Source: an uncultured SAR86 cluster bacterium (GTDB lineage: Bacteria; Pseudomonadota; Gammaproteobacteria; Magnimaribacterales; D2472). From it: DNA of 6,568 bases. Shown piece after piece: positions 5,367 through 6,568 of the stretch. Numbering within the stretch: position 1 is the stretch's first letter; the number at the start of each line of letters is the position of its first letter. The notes beneath the pieces were generated by a model that ran no database searches, was not told the origin of the DNA, and was given only the letters and a program-made list of their open reading frames with translations. The DNA is taken from the NCBI GenBank assembly GCA_938075575.1, contig CALJHI010000102.1, forward strand, positions 1 to 6,568, in the 5' to 3' direction. The translations under genes were made by a program, and so were the position numbers.

Positions 5367-6395
5367 TTACAAAAATTCCACCTCTAACTCAGCTCTCTTT
5401 ACAATATTTCCTATTTCAAATGCTTTAAAATTGCTATTTCTAATCTGTTGAAGGGCCCGTTCTTTCTGGCTTTTATTCATAATAACAACCAAACCAATTC
5501 CACAATTAAAGATTCTCATCATATCTTGATCACTAATTGCACCATTCTCTTGCAACCATTTAAATTCCATGGGTAGCTCCCAGGATGACTTATAAACTTT
5601 TGCTGAAAGTTCTTTAGGAATAGATCTTGGAAGATTCTCAGTTAGCCCTCCGCCAGTTATGTGACAAAGTGCATTTATTGTACAAGACGATAGTAGTTCT
5701 TTAACGAGCTTTGGATAAAGGTATGTTGGTTTTAAAAAAAGTTCTATTAGTTTATCTTTTTCTTTTTTGGAGCACTCAGCCTCATTTAAGATTTTTCTAA
5801 TTAAAGAATACCCATTAGAGTGAGCTCCACTGGACTCAATGCCAATTAAGATATCACCTTCATTTACAGCACTTCCATCAATAATTTTATCTTCTTCAAC
5901 ACAACCAACAGAAAATCCTGCTAAATCAAAATTATTATCAATATAGTGGCCAGGCATTTCAGCTGTCTCTCCTCCTAAAAGAGCGCAACTTGATTCTTTA
6001 CATGCCTTTGCAATACTGCCAATAATAATAGATGCCTCATTCACATCAAGCTTTGATGTTGCAAAATAATCTAAGAAGAAAAGGGGTGAAGCACCGCATG
6101 TAATCAAATCATTTACACACATAGCCACAAGATCTTGGCCTATATTCTCGAGCTTATTGTATTCTTGTGCTAAGGCAACCTTTGTACCAACGCCGTCAGT
6201 GCATGCAACTAATATTGGATCTTTATATTCCTTTCCAAGTCTATACATTCCTGCAAAACCACCTATACCCCCAAGTACATTTTTTCCTTGTGTGGAAGAG
6301 ACATCCTGCTTTATTAACTCAATTAAACTATTTCCAGCTGAGATATCTACACCGGCTGATTTGTATGGATCATTATCTATATTTTCTTTTGTCAT
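5367..6395 (-). CDS. purM: phosphoribosylformylglycinamidine cyclo-ligase (AIR synthetase)
   Basis: PurM closes the imidazole ring, converting formylglycinamidine ribonucleotide and ATP to aminoimidazole ribonucleotide, step five of purine synthesis. The 342 residues match the family (E. coli 345). Visible family blocks are YKSAGVDISAGN (11-22), GGFAGMYRL (45-53), the ATP/metal-binding TDGVGTK (66-72), VNDL (94-97), GGETAEMPG (141-149) and SSGAHSNGYSL. The C-terminal half has HITGGGLTENLPR and RIFNCGIG. The ATG at 6395 is the first gene of the minus-strand operon. The upstream gap to the divergent gene is short (14 or 59 bases, depending on that gene's start), too short for a riboswitch leader. 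A weak extended -10 element upstream may be its promoter. Confidence 0.97.
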   Translation of the reverse strand: MTKENIDNDPYKSAGVDISAGNSLIELIKQDVSSTQGKNVLGGIGGFAGMYRLGKEYKDPILVACTDGVGTKVALAQEYNKLENIGQDLVAMCVNDLITCGASPLFFLDYFATSKLDVNEASIIIGSIAKACKESSCALLGGETAEMPGHYIDNNFDLAGFSVGCVEEDKIIDGSAVNEGDILIGIESSGAHSNGYSLIRKILNEAECSKKEKDKLIELFLKPTYLYPKLVKELLSSCTINALCHITGGGLTENLPRSIPKELSAKVYKSSWELPMEFKWLQENGAISDQDMMRIFNCGIGLVVIMNKSQKERALQQIRNSNFKAFEIGNIVKRAELEVEFL

Positions 6396-6409
6396 TTAGA
6401 ATACCAGTT

Positions 6410-6568
6410 GTGAGGAATTATTTTAGCAACAATTTTAACTATATATTTATATTAATGATTATCTTTTCTAATCTTTCCTTTGGGAAGGAGTTTAGGGAAC
6501 TTTTTGAAATTAATCACAGAATTGAAAATGGCATAAGTACAGAAAACTCTTTAAATAAGTCATTTGAT
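6410..6568 (+). CDS. probable DUF2066 family exported protein, 5' end only
   Basis: The frame is open from a GTG at 6410 through the last base of the window, giving 53 visible residues. An ATG at 6455 is an alternative start. I prefer the GTG because it adds a short polar, arginine-containing start and a hydrophobic core (YIFILMIIF, residues 11-19), which together look like a signal peptide. The ATG version would begin inside that core. Neither start has a clear Shine-Dalgarno site. After the core, the stretch LFEINHRIENGISTENSLNKSF resembles the beginning of DUF2066 proteins (a beta strand, then a helix of repeated small and hydrophobic residues). The position, divergent from purM, is where gammaproteobacteria often carry a DUF2066 gene followed by hda. 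The function of the family is unsettled and the call rests on a short fragment plus synteny. Confidence 0.5.
   Translation, partial: MRNYFSNNFNYIFILMIIFSNLSFGKEFRELFEINHRIENGISTENSLNKSFD
6420..6428 (-). promoter_or_regulatory. possible extended -10 promoter element for purM-purN
   Basis: Read on the minus strand this is TGCTAAAAT, one mismatch from the TGnTATAAT extended -10 consensus. It would start transcription about 17-20 bases before the purM ATG. I find no good -35 box at the normal spacing, which extended -10 promoters tolerate. The element falls inside the divergent gene if that gene uses its GTG start. In sequence this A+T-rich, chance matches are common. Confidence 0.25.

Noticed and set aside
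6157..6399. Plus-strand open frame of 80 codons opposite the purM N-terminus
   Set aside because: It mirrors conserved purM motifs such as TDGVGTK and GGFAGMYRL and has no start signal.
6448..6453. TATATT as a -10 box for the right-hand plus-strand gene
   Set aside because: It would start transcription at or past the ATG at 6455 and inside the gene if the GTG is used. In an AT stretch it is expected by chance.

Overview
The window is A+T-rich (roughly two thirds A+T by eye), almost wholly coding, with genes that abut or overlap and very few strong Shine-Dalgarno sites. The protein families and gene order are gammaproteobacterial: DUF3108-purN-purM, divergent from a probable DUF2066 gene, is a familiar arrangement in that class. 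A small, streamlined, free-living marine gammaproteobacterium of the SAR86 type would fit. That placement is an inference from composition, compactness and synteny, not from a marker gene.

Positions 1-4050 hold a tightly packed plus-strand gene series. It contains the 3' end of an unrecognised gene (1-369), a SlyB/17 kDa-type glycine-zipper lipoprotein (359-820), recX (821-1261), dnaX (1283-2893), recR (2895-3491) and dcd (3481-4050). Every junction is an overlap, a direct abutment or a gap of at most 21 bases, so these genes are probably one operon whose promoter lies left of the window. The last four link RecA control (RecX, RecR), the replicative clamp loader (DnaX) and pyrimidine dNTP supply (Dcd). 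The usual ybaB/ebfC gene between dnaX and recR is absent.

Positions 4036-6395 hold a minus-strand operon read from right to left: purM, purN and a secreted DUF3108 protein. PurM and PurN catalyse steps five and three of de novo purine synthesis. The last gene overlaps the 3' end of dcd tail-to-tail by 15 bases. At the right edge a plus-strand gene diverges from purM and runs out of the window. It looks like a DUF2066-type exported protein.

The most interesting signal is an uninterrupted run of 11 A residues (2400-2410) inside dnaX, about 17 codons after the end of the clamp-loader collar domain. Both alternative reading frames reach a stop within eight bases of the run. This is what a programmed frameshift or transcriptional slippage site making a short gamma-type DnaX of about 376-378 residues would look like. 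I see no RNA genes, CRISPR arrays, insertion sequences or convincing intrinsic terminators, and there is no non-coding stretch longer than about 60 bases.
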